From positions 1 to 45,650 of the forward strand of contig CASECT010000051.1 in assembly GCA_949286525.1 (NCBI GenBank): 45,650 nucleotides of DNA. The letters run 5' to 3'. Under the pieces are notes generated by a model. That model did no database searches. It was not told where the DNA came from and worked only from the letters and a program-made list of their open reading frames with translations. The translations under genes and the position numbers were made by a program. Shown here piece after piece: positions 33,127 through 44,680 of this stretch (the stretch's first letter is position 1; each line of letters opens with the position of its first letter). The DNA is from an uncultured Eubacteriales bacterium. GTDB taxonomy: Bacteria > Bacillota > Clostridia > Lachnospirales > Lachnospiraceae.

Positions 33127-35247
33127 ATGGTTCAGGTTATCAAGAAGGACGGTACGCTGGAAGATTTTAACGTGCAGAAGGTTGTGGACGCAGTCAATAA
33201 ATCCGCAAACCGTGTTCTGATCACGTTTACTGAGGAAGAAGAGCGTTTCATCTGCCAGTTTGTGGAAGAACGGGTGGCGGAACTCGGCATAGAGAAGGTT
33301 GCTATCGCTCAGATGCACAATATCGTTGAGGGCGCGCTGGAGAGAGTAAATCCCACCGTTGCCAAGAGTTATCGGGACTATCGAAACTACAAGCAGGATT
33401 TTGTCCAGATGCTGGACGAGGTTTACACCAAGAGCCAGTCTATCATGTATATCGGCGACAAGGAGAACGCCAATACGGACAGCGCTCTGGTGTCCACCAA
33501 GCGAAGCTTGATTTTCAACGAGTTCAACCGGGAGCTATACAAGAAATTCTTCCTTACCACTGAGGAAATTCAGGCAATTCGGGACGGCTATATCTACATT
33601 CACGACATGTCCGCCAGAAGGGACACTATGAACTGCTGTCTGTTTAATGTGAAGGAAGTGCTGGAGGGCGGCTTTGAGATGGGAAACATCTGGTACAATG
33701 AGCCGAAGACCCTTGATGTAGCCTTCGATGTGATTGGCGATATTGTCCTTTCCGCGGCAAGCCAGCAGTACGGCGGTTTTACCGTGCCAAGCGCTGATCT
33801 GATTCTGGATAAGTACGCGGAGAAATCCTACGCGAAATATATTGACAAGTATATGGGACTGGGCCTGACAAGAGAGAAGGCGGAGGAAGTTGCCTACAAG
33901 GATGTGGAGCGGGATTTTGAGCAGGGATTCCAGGGATGGGAGTACAAGTTTAACACCGTTGCCAGCAGCCGCGGGGACTATCCCTTTATCACGGTAACCA
34001 TCGGCACCGGGCGTACACGGTTCGCGAAGATGGCTTCTATCTGTATGCTCCGCGTCCGTATGAACGGACAGGGGAAAGCGGGCCACAAGAAGCCGGTGCT
34101 CTTCCCCAAGGTGGTCTTCCTTTACGATGAGGATCTCCATGGACCGGGAAAGGAGCTGGAGGATGTCTTCGACGCGGGCATCGAATGTTCCAGAAAGACC
34201 ATGTATCCGGACTGGCTCAGCCTGACCGGAAAGGGATATATCGCCAGCATGTACAAACAGTATGGGGAGATTATCAGCCCCATGGGTTGCCGCGCGTTCC
34301 TGTCGCCCTGGTATGAGAGGGGCGGCATGTATCCGGCGGACGATGAGGACAGACCCGTCTTTGTGGGCCGGTTCAATATCGGTGTCGTTAGCCTGCATCT
34401 GCCCATGATTCTCGCGAAGGCTCGTCAGGAGAGCAGGGATTTCTACGAGGTGCTGGACTATTATCTGGAGCTGATCCGGAAACTGCACATTCGCACCTAC
34501 GCTTATCTGGGAGAAATGCGCGCCTCCACGAACCCGCTGGCATACTGTGAGGGCGGTTTCTACGGCGGCCATTTGAAATACAACGAGAAGATCAAGCCGA
34601 TTTTGAAGACGGCTACGGCGTCCTTCGGCATTACAGCTTTCAATGAGCTTCAGCGGCTCTATAACGGAAAATCCCTCGTGGAGGATGGACAGTTTGCCCT
34701 GGAAGTTCTGGAACATATCAATCAGAAGATTGAGGAGTTCAAGAAGGAGGACGGACATCTCTACGCGATCTACGCGACACCGGCAGAGAATCTCTGTGGT
34801 CTGCAGGTAAAGCAGTTCCGGAAGAAGTACGGCATTGTGGAGAATGTCTCCGACCGGGAGTATGTGAGCAACGGGTTTCACTGCCATGTGACTGAGGATA
34901 TCACACCGATCCAGAAGCAGGATCTGGAATACCGGTTCTGGGAGCTGTCCAACGGCGGTAAGATCCAGTATGTAAAGTATCCGATCAGCTATAACAGCGA
35001 AGCGGTAAAGACCCTTGTGCGCAGAGCCATGGATATGGGATTCTACGAAGGGGTAAACCTTTCTCTGGCCTACTGCGACGACTGCGGGCACGAGGAGCTG
35101 GACATGGACGTATGCCCGGTGTGCGGCAGCCGGAACCTGACCAAAATCGACCGGATGAACGGTTATCTTTCTTACTCCAGGGTAAAGGGGGATACCCGTC
35201 TCAACGACGCCAAGATGGCGGAGATCGCCGAGAGAAAAAGTATGTAA
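33127..35247 (+). CDS. nrdD: Anaerobic (class III) ribonucleoside-triphosphate reductase
   Basis: NrdD makes deoxyribonucleotides in the absence of oxygen through a glycyl radical. The 706-residue protein starts with an ATP-cone (about 1-95, VQVIKKDGTLEDFNVQKV), the allosteric dATP/ATP site. A glycyl-radical barrel follows, then a zinc site C650/C653/C663/C666 (CDDCG and CPVCG) and the radical glycine G679 in RMNGYLSYSRVKGDTRLN. ATG at 33127 is chosen from AGAGGGAGA and the domain start; the longer frame from 33082 starts in the promoter. The activase nrdG follows. Confidence 0.97.
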   Translation: MVQVIKKDGTLEDFNVQKVVDAVNKSANRVLITFTEEEERFICQFVEERVAELGIEKVAIAQMHNIVEGALERVNPTVAKSYRDYRNYKQDFVQMLDEVYTKSQSIMYIGDKENANTDSALVSTKRSLIFNEFNRELYKKFFLTTEEIQAIRDGYIYIHDMSARRDTMNCCLFNVKEVLEGGFEMGNIWYNEPKTLDVAFDVIGDIVLSAASQQYGGFTVPSADLILDKYAEKSYAKYIDKYMGLGLTREKAEEVAYKDVERDFEQGFQGWEYKFNTVASSRGDYPFITVTIGTGRTRFAKMASICMLRVRMNGQGKAGHKKPVLFPKVVFLYDEDLHGPGKELEDVFDAGIECSRKTMYPDWLSLTGKGYIASMYKQYGEIISPMGCRAFLSPWYERGGMYPADDEDRPVFVGRFNIGVVSLHLPMILAKARQESRDFYEVLDYYLELIRKLHIRTYAYLGEMRASTNPLAYCEGGFYGGHLKYNEKIKPILKTATASFGITAFNELQRLYNGKSLVEDGQFALEVLEHINQKIEEFKKEDGHLYAIYATPAENLCGLQVKQFRKKYGIVENVSDREYVSNGFHCHVTEDITPIQKQDLEYRFWELSNGGKIQYVKYPISYNSEAVKTLVRRAMDMGFYEGVNLSLAYCDDCGHEELDMDVCPVCGSRNLTKIDRMNGYLSYSRVKGDTRLNDAKMAEIAERKSM

Positions 35248-35258
35248 ACAACGGGTTG

Positions 35259-35325
35259 TCTGTCGCGCCCGGGCAGTGTGGAAAGACAGCCTCATCATGC
35301 ATGAGGGGCGGGAGGGCGCGACAGA
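35259..35325 (+). other. Nested stem-loop between nrdD and nrdG
   Basis: A perfect 12-bp outer stem joins 35259-35270 (TCTGTCGCGCCC) with 35314-35325. It encloses a 43-base interior holding a second hairpin, CCTCAT (35290-35295) with ATGAGG (35301-35306) around a 5-base loop. No T-run follows, so it does not look like a terminator. It may be an RNA processing or stability element that sets the nrdD/nrdG ratio, or an intergenic repeat. Confidence 0.7.
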
Positions 35326-35353
35326 TGAAAAAAAGCTATGAAAAGGAAGACAG

Positions 35354-35845
35354 ATGCGTTATCATAATATAACAAAGGACGATATGCTCAACGGCGACGG
35401 TCTCCGGGTGGTGTTGTGGGTCTCCGGATGTGATCATTGCTGCAAGGACTGCCAGAACCCGATAACCTGGGATCCAAACGGTGGTCTCCCCTTTGATGAG
35501 GGGGCGAAGGAAGAGCTGTTTGAGGCCCTTGACAGGGATTACATTTCCGGTATTACCTTCAGCGGAGGGGATCCGCTGTATTTCGGTAACCGGCTCGATG
35601 TGACGGAGCTGGCGAAGGAGATACGGGATCGCTTTCCCGGGAAGACGATCTGGCTTTATACAGGTTATCCCTACGAGGCGGTAGAGAGCCTGGATGTGAT
35701 GCAGTATGTGGATGTACTGGTGGATGGCGAGTTTGTTGCGGAGCAGAAGGATAATCAGCTCTACTGGCGGGGAAGCGGCAATCAGCGGGTCATTGACGTG
35801 CCTGCCACGAGAAAGAGCGGCGCCGTGGTGCTTCACTGTGAGTGA
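35354..35845 (+). CDS. nrdG: Anaerobic ribonucleotide reductase activase NrdG
   Basis: NrdG is the radical-SAM enzyme that generates the glycyl radical on NrdD. The 163 residues include the iron-sulfur motif C26-x3-C30-x2-C33 (GCDHCCKDCQNP), with an extra cysteine at 29, and the SAM-binding GGDPL (ITFSGGDPLYF). The start is preceded by AAAAGGAAGA. It lies 106 bases after nrdD across a strong stem-loop. Confidence 0.96.
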   Translation: MRYHNITKDDMLNGDGLRVVLWVSGCDHCCKDCQNPITWDPNGGLPFDEGAKEELFEALDRDYISGITFSGGDPLYFGNRLDVTELAKEIRDRFPGKTIWLYTGYPYEAVESLDVMQYVDVLVDGEFVAEQKDNQLYWRGSGNQRVIDVPATRKSGAVVLHCE

Positions 35846-35874
35846 CGCGCCGGCAGTGTCTGAGAGGAGCGTTT

Positions 35875-36309
35875 ATGGATATCAAAATCAAAAGGCTGAG
35901 TGAGACAGCAAAAATTCCCTGCAGGGGAAGCGATGAGGCTGCAGGGTATGACTTGTTTGCGGATATTGCGGAACCGGTGGAAATTTTGCCCCATACGACC
36001 GCAATGATCAGTACCGGTGTGGCAATGGCAATTCCCGCAGGATATTTCGGCGGTGTGTTTGCCAGAAGCGGTCTTTCCGCCAAGGAGGGGCTGCGGCCGG
36101 CAAACTGTACCGGCGTGGTGGATTCCGATTACCGGGGACCGGTAAAGGTGGCGCTGCACAATGACGGGGAGGAAGTGCGCAGGGTGCTTCCCCAGGAGAA
36201 GATTGCCCAGCTTGTGGTAATTCCTTATCTGGATATTACCTTTCAGGAGACGGATACGCTGGATGAGACCGGCCGGGGCGCGGGCGGTTTCGGCTCTACC
36301 GGCAGATAG
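35875..36309 (+). CDS. dut: dUTP diphosphatase (trimeric dUTPase)
   Basis: Dut hydrolyses dUTP to dUMP, keeping uracil out of DNA and supplying thymidylate synthesis. The 144-residue protein has the five dUTPase motifs in order: AGYDLFAD, ARSGLSAK, GVVDSDYRGPVKVAL, EKIAQLVVIPY and GRGAGGFGSTGR. ATG at 35875 follows GAGAGGAG. Being directly behind nrdD-nrdG, it likely shares their control, so nucleotide supply and dUTP removal are linked. Confidence 0.96.
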   Translation: MDIKIKRLSETAKIPCRGSDEAAGYDLFADIAEPVEILPHTTAMISTGVAMAIPAGYFGGVFARSGLSAKEGLRPANCTGVVDSDYRGPVKVALHNDGEEVRRVLPQEKIAQLVVIPYLDITFQETDTLDETGRGAGGFGSTGR

Positions 36310-36334
36310 CAATTTTGTATGAGGGAGGATTCTT

Positions 36335-36991
36335 ATGGGAGAGAATATCAGAGATCGATTAATCAGATTTAATGCCAGGCAGGACAACAGCATCGTGCTT
36401 CATGCGGTGCCGGGACATTTTGCCACGAGCCAGTCTCATATCAATTATTATATTGATATGACCAGCCTCAAGTCCCGATGCAGGGAAGCCAGGGAAGTGG
36501 CGAGATTTCTGCAGAGCGCTACCATGCATCACGTGAACATGGTGGACACCATTGTCTGTATGGACGGAACAGAGGTAGTCGGCGCTTTTTTGGCGGAGGA
36601 ACTGGAAAAAAATCACATTTCCATCGCCAATATGCATGAGACTATCTATGTGGTATCTCCGGAGACAAATTCGGCTAATCAGTTTCTTTTCCGGGAGAAT
36701 ACCCGCCCTGCGGTGGCCGGAAAGCATGTGCTGCTATTGATGGCCAGCATTACCACCGGAGAGACGGCACGCAGAAGTCTGGAGTGTATCGAGTATTACG
36801 GCGGTACGGTGGAGGGGGTCACAGCGATTTTCTCCACACAGAATCAGGTGGGAGGAAAACAGGTCTTCTCTGTTTTTACACAGGAGGATCTTCCGGGCTA
36901 TCAGGCTTACGCGCCCTATGAGTGTCCCTACTGCAAAAACGGGAAACCGCTCGAGGCGATTGTGAACGGTTTCGGATACTCGCTGCTGTAG
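36335..36991 (+). CDS. Phosphoribosyltransferase-like protein with degenerate PRPP loop
   Basis: The 218-residue protein has the general type I phosphoribosyltransferase layout and resembles proteins annotated as orotate phosphoribosyltransferase-like in Clostridia. Where active enzymes have a hydrophobic strand followed by two acidic residues and TTGxT, this one reads VLLLMASITTGET (132-144): the TTGET is kept but the acidic pair is missing. The C-terminus carries ECPYCKNGKPLEAIVNG, a possible half zinc-site with C197 and C200. Catalysis at that site is therefore doubtful; a regulatory or binding role is possible. GAGGGAGG precedes the ATG. Confidence 0.75.
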   Translation: MGENIRDRLIRFNARQDNSIVLHAVPGHFATSQSHINYYIDMTSLKSRCREAREVARFLQSATMHHVNMVDTIVCMDGTEVVGAFLAEELEKNHISIANMHETIYVVSPETNSANQFLFRENTRPAVAGKHVLLLMASITTGETARRSLECIEYYGGTVEGVTAIFSTQNQVGGKQVFSVFTQEDLPGYQAYAPYECPYCKNGKPLEAIVNGFGYSLL

Positions 36992-37033
36992 GTGTGTCAA
37001 TTCGCGCTGACGGAACAGCGGAGAAGAAGATGA

Positions 37034-39052
<2,019 letters not shown>

Positions 39053-39102
39053 CGAAAGCAGATCGGATGATTTCGATTGCTGGATAAGAAAAGGAGAGGA
39101 AA

Positions 39103-41340
39103 ATGGCACAGCAGGAACAACTGATTCAGACGGAATACTCTGAGATCATGCAGAAATCCTATATCGATTACGCCATGAGCGTAATTATCGCCCGGGCGCT
39201 GCCGGACGTGCGGGACGGACTGAAACCGGTACAGCGGAGAACCCTCTACGATATGTACGAGCTGGGTATCCGTTATGACCGGCCCTTCCGGAAATCCGCC
39301 AGAATTGTGGGCGATACCATGGGTAAATATCATCCCCACGGGGACAGTTCCATCTATGAGGCTCTTGTAGTTATGTCCCAGGACTTCAAGAAGGGACTGC
39401 CGCTGGTGGAAGGACACGGAAACTTCGGTTCCATCGAGGGGGATGGGGCCGCCGCCATGCGATATACGGAGGCCCGTCTGCAGAAAATTACCCAGGAGGC
39501 CTATCTGGCGGATCTGGATAAGGATGTGGTGGATTTTGTCCCGAATTTTGATGAGACCGAGAAGGAGCCCGAGGTGCTTCCGGCAAAGATACCAAATCTG
39601 CTGATCAATGGGGCAGAGGGCATTGCGGTGGGAATGGCCACCAGCATTCCGCCCCACAATCTCTCGGAAGTCATCGACGGCGTGATCGCCTACATGAAAA
39701 ATCCGGATATCAACACCCGGCAGATGATGGAGTACATCAAAGGTCCGGATTTTCCCACGGGGGGTATCGTGACGAATCAGGAAGATCTTCTGGCTATCTA
39801 CTCCACCGGCGTGGGAAAGATCCGGATCCGGGGAAAGGTGGAGGTCGAGAAGGCGAAGGGCGGCCGGGAAAACATTGTCATTACCGAGATCCCCTACACT
39901 ATGATCGGCGCGAACATCGGGAAGTTCTTAAACGATGTGTACGCCCTGGTAGAGACAAAGAAGACCAATGACATTGTGGATATTTCCAACCAGTCTTCCA
40001 AGGAGGGCATCCGCATTGTGATCGAGCTGAAGCGGGGGGCCGACGCGAAGAATCTCTGCAATCTGCTCTACAAGAAGACCCGGCTGGAGGATACCTTCGG
40101 CGTCAATATGCTGGCGGTGGCGGAGGGGCGGCCGGAGACTATGGGACTGGTGCCGATTATCCGTCATCACGTCAATTTTCAGTATGAGCTGGCCACCAGA
40201 AAGTACACGACGCTGCTGAAAAAGGAGCGGGAGAAGAAGGAAATCCAGGAAGGTCTGATCAAGGCCTGCGATGTGATCGATCTGATTATCGAAATTCTGC
40301 GGGGCAGCAAAAATATCAGGGAGGCCAAGGACTGTCTGGTCAACGGGAACACGGAGAACATCCGCTTTAAGACGGAACAGTCCAGAAAGGACGCGGCGCA
40401 GCTTCACTTTACGGAGCGCCAGGCCACGGCCATACTGGAAATGCGTCTGTACCGTCTGATCGGTCTGGAGATCGAGGCGCTGCGCAAGGAGTACGGGGAG
40501 ACCATGAACCGTATCCAGACCTACTCCAGAATTCTTGACGACCGGGGCGAGATGGCAAAGGTTATCATCAAAGAACTCAGGGAAATCCAGAAGGAATATG
40601 GAAGAGAGCGCCGGACGGCTCTCGACAATGTGGCCCAGGCAGTTGTGGAGGAAAAGCCTATTGAGGAGACGGACGTGGCGGTTCTGATCGACCGGTTCTC
40701 CTACGGGCGCTGCGTAGATATGTCTGTCTTTGAGCGGAACCGGGAGGCGGCAGAGGCGGAGTGCAAACGGATTATCTTCTGTAAGAATACGGATAAACTG
40801 GCAATATTTACCAATACCGGACAGATGCATCTGGTAAAAGTGCTGGATCTTCCCCAGGGAAAATTCCGTGATAAAGGACAACCACTGGACAATGTCAGCA
40901 ATTTTGACAGCGGGAGCGAGCGGGAACTCTATATAGAGGCGCTGGGCAACCTGAAGGAGATGAAACTGATTTTCGGAACAAAGACGGGAATGCTCAAAGC
41001 AGTAGATGGGGGCGAATTTGTTGTCGGGAAACGTACGACTGCCGCGACTAAGCTGGCAGAGGGAGATGAACTTCTGACCGTGGCGCCACTTGAGGATGAG
41101 GAAACTCTGGTTATGCAGACCGTGGGAAATGTATTTCTGCGTATTGAGGCTTCCGGCATTCCGGAGAAAAAGAAGGGGGCCATCGGCGTGAGAGGTATCC
41201 GTCTGGAGCCGGGAGATCTGTTGGAAGAGATTCATGTGCTGCAGCCGGGAGACACTCCTACGGTTACCGTCAAGGGAAAAACTGTTTATCTGAACCGGCT
41301 TCATATAGGAAACCGGGATACAAAAGGTGTGAAAAAGTAA
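39103..41340 (+). CDS. parC: Type II topoisomerase subunit A (topoisomerase IV ParC-like)
   Basis: This DNA-cutting subunit has 745 residues. The active tyrosine lies in [10 protein letters not shown]. The quinolone region reads [17 protein letters not shown], with serine and glutamate at the positions equivalent to ParC S80 and E84. The winged-helix and tower (about 30-490) precede a beta-pinwheel C-terminal domain. I find no GyrA-box (QRRGGKG-like) in the C-terminal domain, which supports topoisomerase IV over gyrase. Its stop abuts the GTG start of folC. Confidence 0.85.
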   Translation: MAQQEQLIQTEYSEIMQKSYIDYAMSVIIARALPDVRDGLKPVQRRTLYDMYELGIRYDRPFRKSARIVGDTMGKYHPHGDSSIYEALVVMSQDFKKGLPLVEGHGNFGSIEGDGAAAMRYTEARLQKITQEAYLADLDKDVVDFVPNFDETEKEPEVLPAKIPNLLINGAEGIAVGMATSIPPHNLSEVIDGVIAYMKNPDINTRQMMEYIKGPDFPTGGIVTNQEDLLAIYSTGVGKIRIRGKVEVEKAKGGRENIVITEIPYTMIGANIGKFLNDVYALVETKKTNDIVDISNQSSKEGIRIVIELKRGADAKNLCNLLYKKTRLEDTFGVNMLAVAEGRPETMGLVPIIRHHVNFQYELATRKYTTLLKKEREKKEIQEGLIKACDVIDLIIEILRGSKNIREAKDCLVNGNTENIRFKTEQSRKDAAQLHFTERQATAILEMRLYRLIGLEIEALRKEYGETMNRIQTYSRILDDRGEMAKVIIKELREIQKEYGRERRTALDNVAQAVVEEKPIEETDVAVLIDRFSYGRCVDMSVFERNREAAEAECKRIIFCKNTDKLAIFTNTGQMHLVKVLDLPQGKFRDKGQPLDNVSNFDSGSERELYIEALGNLKEMKLIFGTKTGMLKAVDGGEFVVGKRTTAATKLAEGDELLTVAPLEDEETLVMQTVGNVFLRIEASGIPEKKKGAIGVRGIRLEPGDLLEEIHVLQPGDTPTVTVKGKTVYLNRLHIGNRDTKGVKK

Positions 41341-42624
41341 GTGGAACCGACGAGTGAACTGAGAAAATTTATAGCGGAGGCAAAAGCCATGGGAAGCCTC
41401 CCGGGGTTGGATTCCATCCGACGACTTTTAAACAGGCTGGACAATCCACAGCGGAAACTCTCCATTATTCATGTGGCGGGGACTAACGGAAAAGGGTCCG
41501 TCTGCAGTTATCTCCAGAGCGCGCTGAGCCTGGCAGGCTACCGGGTGGGCGTGTACACATCGCCGGCCGTGTTTGATGAGCGGGAGCGGTTTGCGGTGGA
41601 CGGACTATGGATCTCCAGGGAGGAATACTGGCGTCAGGCTGAGAAAATCCGTCAGGCATGTTTGGGCATTCGGGCGGATGGATTTCCCCTGCCTACGATC
41701 TTTGAGGTTGATACGGCGCTGGCCTATCTCTATTTTCTGGACAAAAACTGCGACCTTGTCATCACGGAGACGGGGATGGGCGGGGCTCTGGACGCCACCA
41801 ACGCCGTTGAAAAGCCGCTCTGCTGCGTGTTTGCTTCTGTGGGAATGGATCACATGCCGATGCTGGGAAATTCTCTGGAGGAGATTGCGGCTCAGAAAGC
41901 GGGAATTATCAAGGAGGGCCGACCGGTGGTCTCCACCTGGCAGGAGCCTGCGGTATGGAGAGTGCTTGCCGATGCAGCAAAGGAGAAGGGCGCCGAGATC
42001 CGGTTCGCGGATCCCGGGGAAATTACAGAGATATCTGATCAGAGGATCTGCTGCGGCGATTATGAACTCTCGCCTGCGTTGGAAGGGACGTTTCAGATTC
42101 AAAACAGCGTCCTGGCCTTAAAGACATTGCTCCTTTTGCGCGATGAGGGATATTCGCTCCCGGACGAGGTCATCCTGGAGGGAATTCACAGAGCCTATTG
42201 GCCGGGCCGTATGGAACGGATTTTAAACCGCCCGAAGGTATATCTGGACGGCGCCCACAATCTGCCGGCGGCGCTGCAGCTGAAGCGGACCATACAAAAG
42301 AAATTTACAAATCAGCGTATTACCTATATAATGGGGGTACTTGCCGACAAGGATTACGACGGAATGCTTCGTGAACTGCTGCCGCTGGCAGAGCATGTGA
42401 TCACAGTAACACCCGAAAATCCGAGGGCGCTGAACGCAAAAACCCTGGCAGAGGCGGCGGCCCGCTGGCACGATCATGTGACGGCTGCTTCCGATTTCTG
42501 TGAGGCGGCAGGCCTTGCGTTGTGCGACGGGAGCGACGTGATACTCGCCTTCGGCTCCCTCTCTTATCTGAGGGATATTAAGTCGGCTATATTAAAACGA
42601 AACGAGGAAATGTCTCATGTTTGA
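41341..42624 (+). CDS. folC: Folylpolyglutamate synthase / dihydrofolate synthase
   Basis: FolC adds glutamate to dihydropteroate and folates. The 427-residue protein has the ATP-binding loop [15 protein letters not shown] near residue 43, the glycine-rich [12 protein letters not shown], and the second domain with YLDGAHN. It starts with GTG at 41341, the base right after the parC stop; only a weak AAAGGTG stands upstream, so translational coupling to parC is likely. It overlaps folE by 8 bases and opens the folate genes. Confidence 0.93.
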   Translation: MEPTSELRKFIAEAKAMGSLPGLDSIRRLLNRLDNPQRKLSIIHVAGTNGKGSVCSYLQSALSLAGYRVGVYTSPAVFDERERFAVDGLWISREEYWRQAEKIRQACLGIRADGFPLPTIFEVDTALAYLYFLDKNCDLVITETGMGGALDATNAVEKPLCCVFASVGMDHMPMLGNSLEEIAAQKAGIIKEGRPVVSTWQEPAVWRVLADAAKEKGAEIRFADPGEITEISDQRICCGDYELSPALEGTFQIQNSVLALKTLLLLRDEGYSLPDEVILEGIHRAYWPGRMERILNRPKVYLDGAHNLPAALQLKRTIQKKFTNQRITYIMGVLADKDYDGMLRELLPLAEHVITVTPENPRALNAKTLAEAAARWHDHVTAASDFCEAAGLALCDGSDVILAFGSLSYLRDIKSAILKRNEEMSHV

Positions 42625-43174
42625 TGACGAGAAGATAAGGGAAGGCGTGCGTCTGCTGCTGGAGGGGATCGGAGAGGATCCCGGCCGGGAGGGGCTTAAG
42701 GAGACACCGGAGCGCATTGCGCGCATGTGCAGAGAGATTTTCGGTGGGCTCGAGGAGACGCCCCACGAACCGCTTCAGAAGAGATTTCACACAGGTACAA
42801 GCGAGATTGTTCTGGAGAGGGACATTCCCTTCTACAGCGTCTGCGAACATCATCTGCTCCCCTTTTACGGAAAGGTCCATGTGGCCTATCTGCCCCAGGG
42901 GGAGGTGGCAGGGCTGAGCAAGCTGGCCAGAACAGTGGAGGTATTTGCCAGGAGACCCCAGCTTCAGGAGCGGCTGACCGCGCAGATTGCCGATGCACTG
43001 ATGGAGGAGCTGGCTCCGAAAGGCGCGATGGTTATGATCACGGCGGAGCACATGTGCATGACCATGCGGGGAGTAAAAAAGCCGGGAAGCTCTACGGTAA
43101 CCTGCGCTGCCCGGGGAGTTTTCCGGGAAAACGACCGGCTGCGGGAGGAGTTTTTCCGGATGCTGGAGCGATAG
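42617..43174 (+). CDS. folE: GTP cyclohydrolase I
   Basis: FolE converts GTP to 7,8-dihydroneopterin triphosphate, the first step of folate synthesis. The 185-residue protein has the zinc ligands C76 and H79 ([11 protein letters not shown]) and C147 ([19 protein letters not shown]), and is the classical type IA enzyme. The gene starts within folC and is followed by an HD-domain gene. Confidence 0.97.
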   Translation: MFDDEKIREGVRLLLEGIGEDPGREGLKETPERIARMCREIFGGLEETPHEPLQKRFHTGTSEIVLERDIPFYSVCEHHLLPFYGKVHVAYLPQGEVAGLSKLARTVEVFARRPQLQERLTAQIADALMEELAPKGAMVMITAEHMCMTMRGVKKPGSSTVTCAARGVFRENDRLREEFFRMLER

Positions 43175-43218
43175 CTTCTGTGGACTGGCAGAAGAAAACA
43201 GGACGAGGGAACCGAGTC

Positions 43219-43803
43219 ATGAAATTTGTGAAAAAGCTGCTGGAGAGCGAGGAATATGCAGGCCGGTTGAGGAAACTGAAAGATATGGAACGTGAACGCG
43301 TATACTGCCGGCATGATCTGGATCATTTTCTTCATGTGGCTCGTATTGCGTATATTCTGTCTGTGGAGCAGGGATTGGAGCTGGATAAGGAACAGATCTA
43401 TCTTTGCGGTCTGCTCCACGATCTGGGCCGTGTGGAGGAATACCGGTCAGGAATCTCCCATGCAGAGGCTTCTGCAGGCGCTGCCGGGGAGATTTTGCGC
43501 GTTCTGGGATATGATCGGGAGAAGGCACAGGAAGTCTGCTATGCCGTTTCCCGTCACAGCGGAAGGATAAATCTGCGGGAGAGAGACGGGGAAGATGGCG
43601 CTGTGGCGCAGTGGGAGCAGAGAAGGAAGAACGCCGGCACAGTGGAAAAGGAGCAGATCGGGAAGGAGACGGAGAGAAGAGAGCTTCTCGCCCGGGTGCT
43701 TGCCCTCGCGGACCAGCTTTCCAGGAACTGTTTTGCCTGTGAGGCAAGAGAGTCCTGCAAATGGAAAGATGAAGAAAAGACAACAGGAGGAGACCTGATA
43801 TGA
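43219..43803 (+). CDS. HD-domain phosphohydrolase inside the folate operon
   Basis: This 194-residue protein has an HD metal site: H39 in HFLHVAR, H67-D68 in GLLHDLGR, and H81 in SHAEAS, the pattern of a small one-domain phosphohydrolase. A charged linker is followed by a short cysteine-bearing tail (CFACEARESCKW). It lies between folE and folP and overlaps folP as ATGA, so it is part of the operon. No Nudix (FolQ/NudB-type) gene is present, and the dephosphorylation of dihydroneopterin triphosphate is the one step in the series otherwise without a gene here. A role there is inferred, not shown. The start at 43219 follows ACGAGGGA. Confidence 0.82.
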   Translation: MKFVKKLLESEEYAGRLRKLKDMERERVYCRHDLDHFLHVARIAYILSVEQGLELDKEQIYLCGLLHDLGRVEEYRSGISHAEASAGAAGEILRVLGYDREKAQEVCYAVSRHSGRINLRERDGEDGAVAQWEQRRKNAGTVEKEQIGKETERRELLARVLALADQLSRNCFACEARESCKWKDEEKTTGGDLI

Positions 43804-44663
43804 TTATCGGAAACAGAACCTTTGCGTTTGGGAGACATACCCATGTGATGGGAATTTTGAATGTGACGCCGGATTCCTTCTCGGACGGAGGAAAGTATGA
43901 CCGGCTGGACGCAGCTCTTTTTCACGCGGAGGAAATGATTCGTGACGGAGCGGACATCGTTGATGTAGGAGGCGAGTCCACACGACCCGGATACGAACGT
44001 GTATCGGAGGAGGAGGAGATCGGGCGTGTCGTTCCGGTCATCTCGGCCATCAAGGAACGATTTGACATTCCGGTATCTCTGGACACCTGTAAAGCCCGGG
44101 TCGCCCGGGAGGGGATCGGCGCCGGCGCGGATCTGATCAACGATATCTGGGCGCTGCAGGCGGATGAGGCCATGGGAGAGGTCATTGCGTCTTCCCACGC
44201 CGCCTGCTGTCTGATGCACAATCGAAAAGATCCCCTTCCGGGCCTGACCATGGACCGGCTGACCCGGGAGATGGGAGAGGATGTGAAACGGGCCCTGGAT
44301 GCCGGAATAGCCATTGACAGAATAATTTTGGATCCCGGGGTGGGATTTGCCAAGACTCAGGAGGAGAATCTGATGGCTATCGCCAATCTGAGGCAGTGCA
44401 AAGAACTCGGCCTTCCGCTGCTTCTGGGGACTTCCCGCAAGTCCTGTATCGGCTATGTTCTGGATCTTCCCACGGATCAGCGTCTGGAGGGCACTCTTGC
44501 CACCACCGCCTGGGCTGTGCTGCAGAATATTGCCTTTGTGCGGGTTCACGATGTAAAGGAGAACGTGCGCTTTATCCGGATGATGGAGGCGCTGCGGGAT
44601 CGGGACGGGGCGTGGAAGCGACAGACGAGAACGGACGCCGGCAGAGAGATGGGAACAGCGTAG
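43800..44663 (+). CDS. folP: Dihydropteroate synthase
   Basis: FolP joins 4-aminobenzoate to 6-hydroxymethyl-dihydropterin pyrophosphate; it is the target of sulfonamides. The 287-residue TIM barrel shows MGILNVTPDSFSDGG, DVGGESTRPGYE, LINDIWAL, LDPGVGFAKT and LGTSRKSCIGYVL. The start overlaps the HD gene by 4 bases (ATGA), and GGAGG lies before it. Confidence 0.97.
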   Translation: MIIGNRTFAFGRHTHVMGILNVTPDSFSDGGKYDRLDAALFHAEEMIRDGADIVDVGGESTRPGYERVSEEEEIGRVVPVISAIKERFDIPVSLDTCKARVAREGIGAGADLINDIWALQADEAMGEVIASSHAACCLMHNRKDPLPGLTMDRLTREMGEDVKRALDAGIAIDRIILDPGVGFAKTQEENLMAIANLRQCKELGLPLLLGTSRKSCIGYVLDLPTDQRLEGTLATTAWAVLQNIAFVRVHDVKENVRFIRMMEALRDRDGAWKRQTRTDAGREMGTA

Positions 44664-44680
44664 ACGGAGAGGAACGGCAG

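Noticed and set aside
33535..35298. A 587-codon open frame antisense to nrdD
   Set aside because: It lies entirely over a conserved reductase gene, has no ribosome-binding site or recognisable domain, and mirrors the codon bias of the sense gene.
39928..41304. A 458-codon antisense frame over parC
   Set aside because: Same reason: no motif, no start signal, and the sense frame is a complete topoisomerase subunit.
42727..43218. Extended open frame running from inside folE into the HD-domain gene
   Set aside because: The first 164 codons are out-of-frame folE sequence; the HD family start and ribosome-binding site place the true start at 43219.
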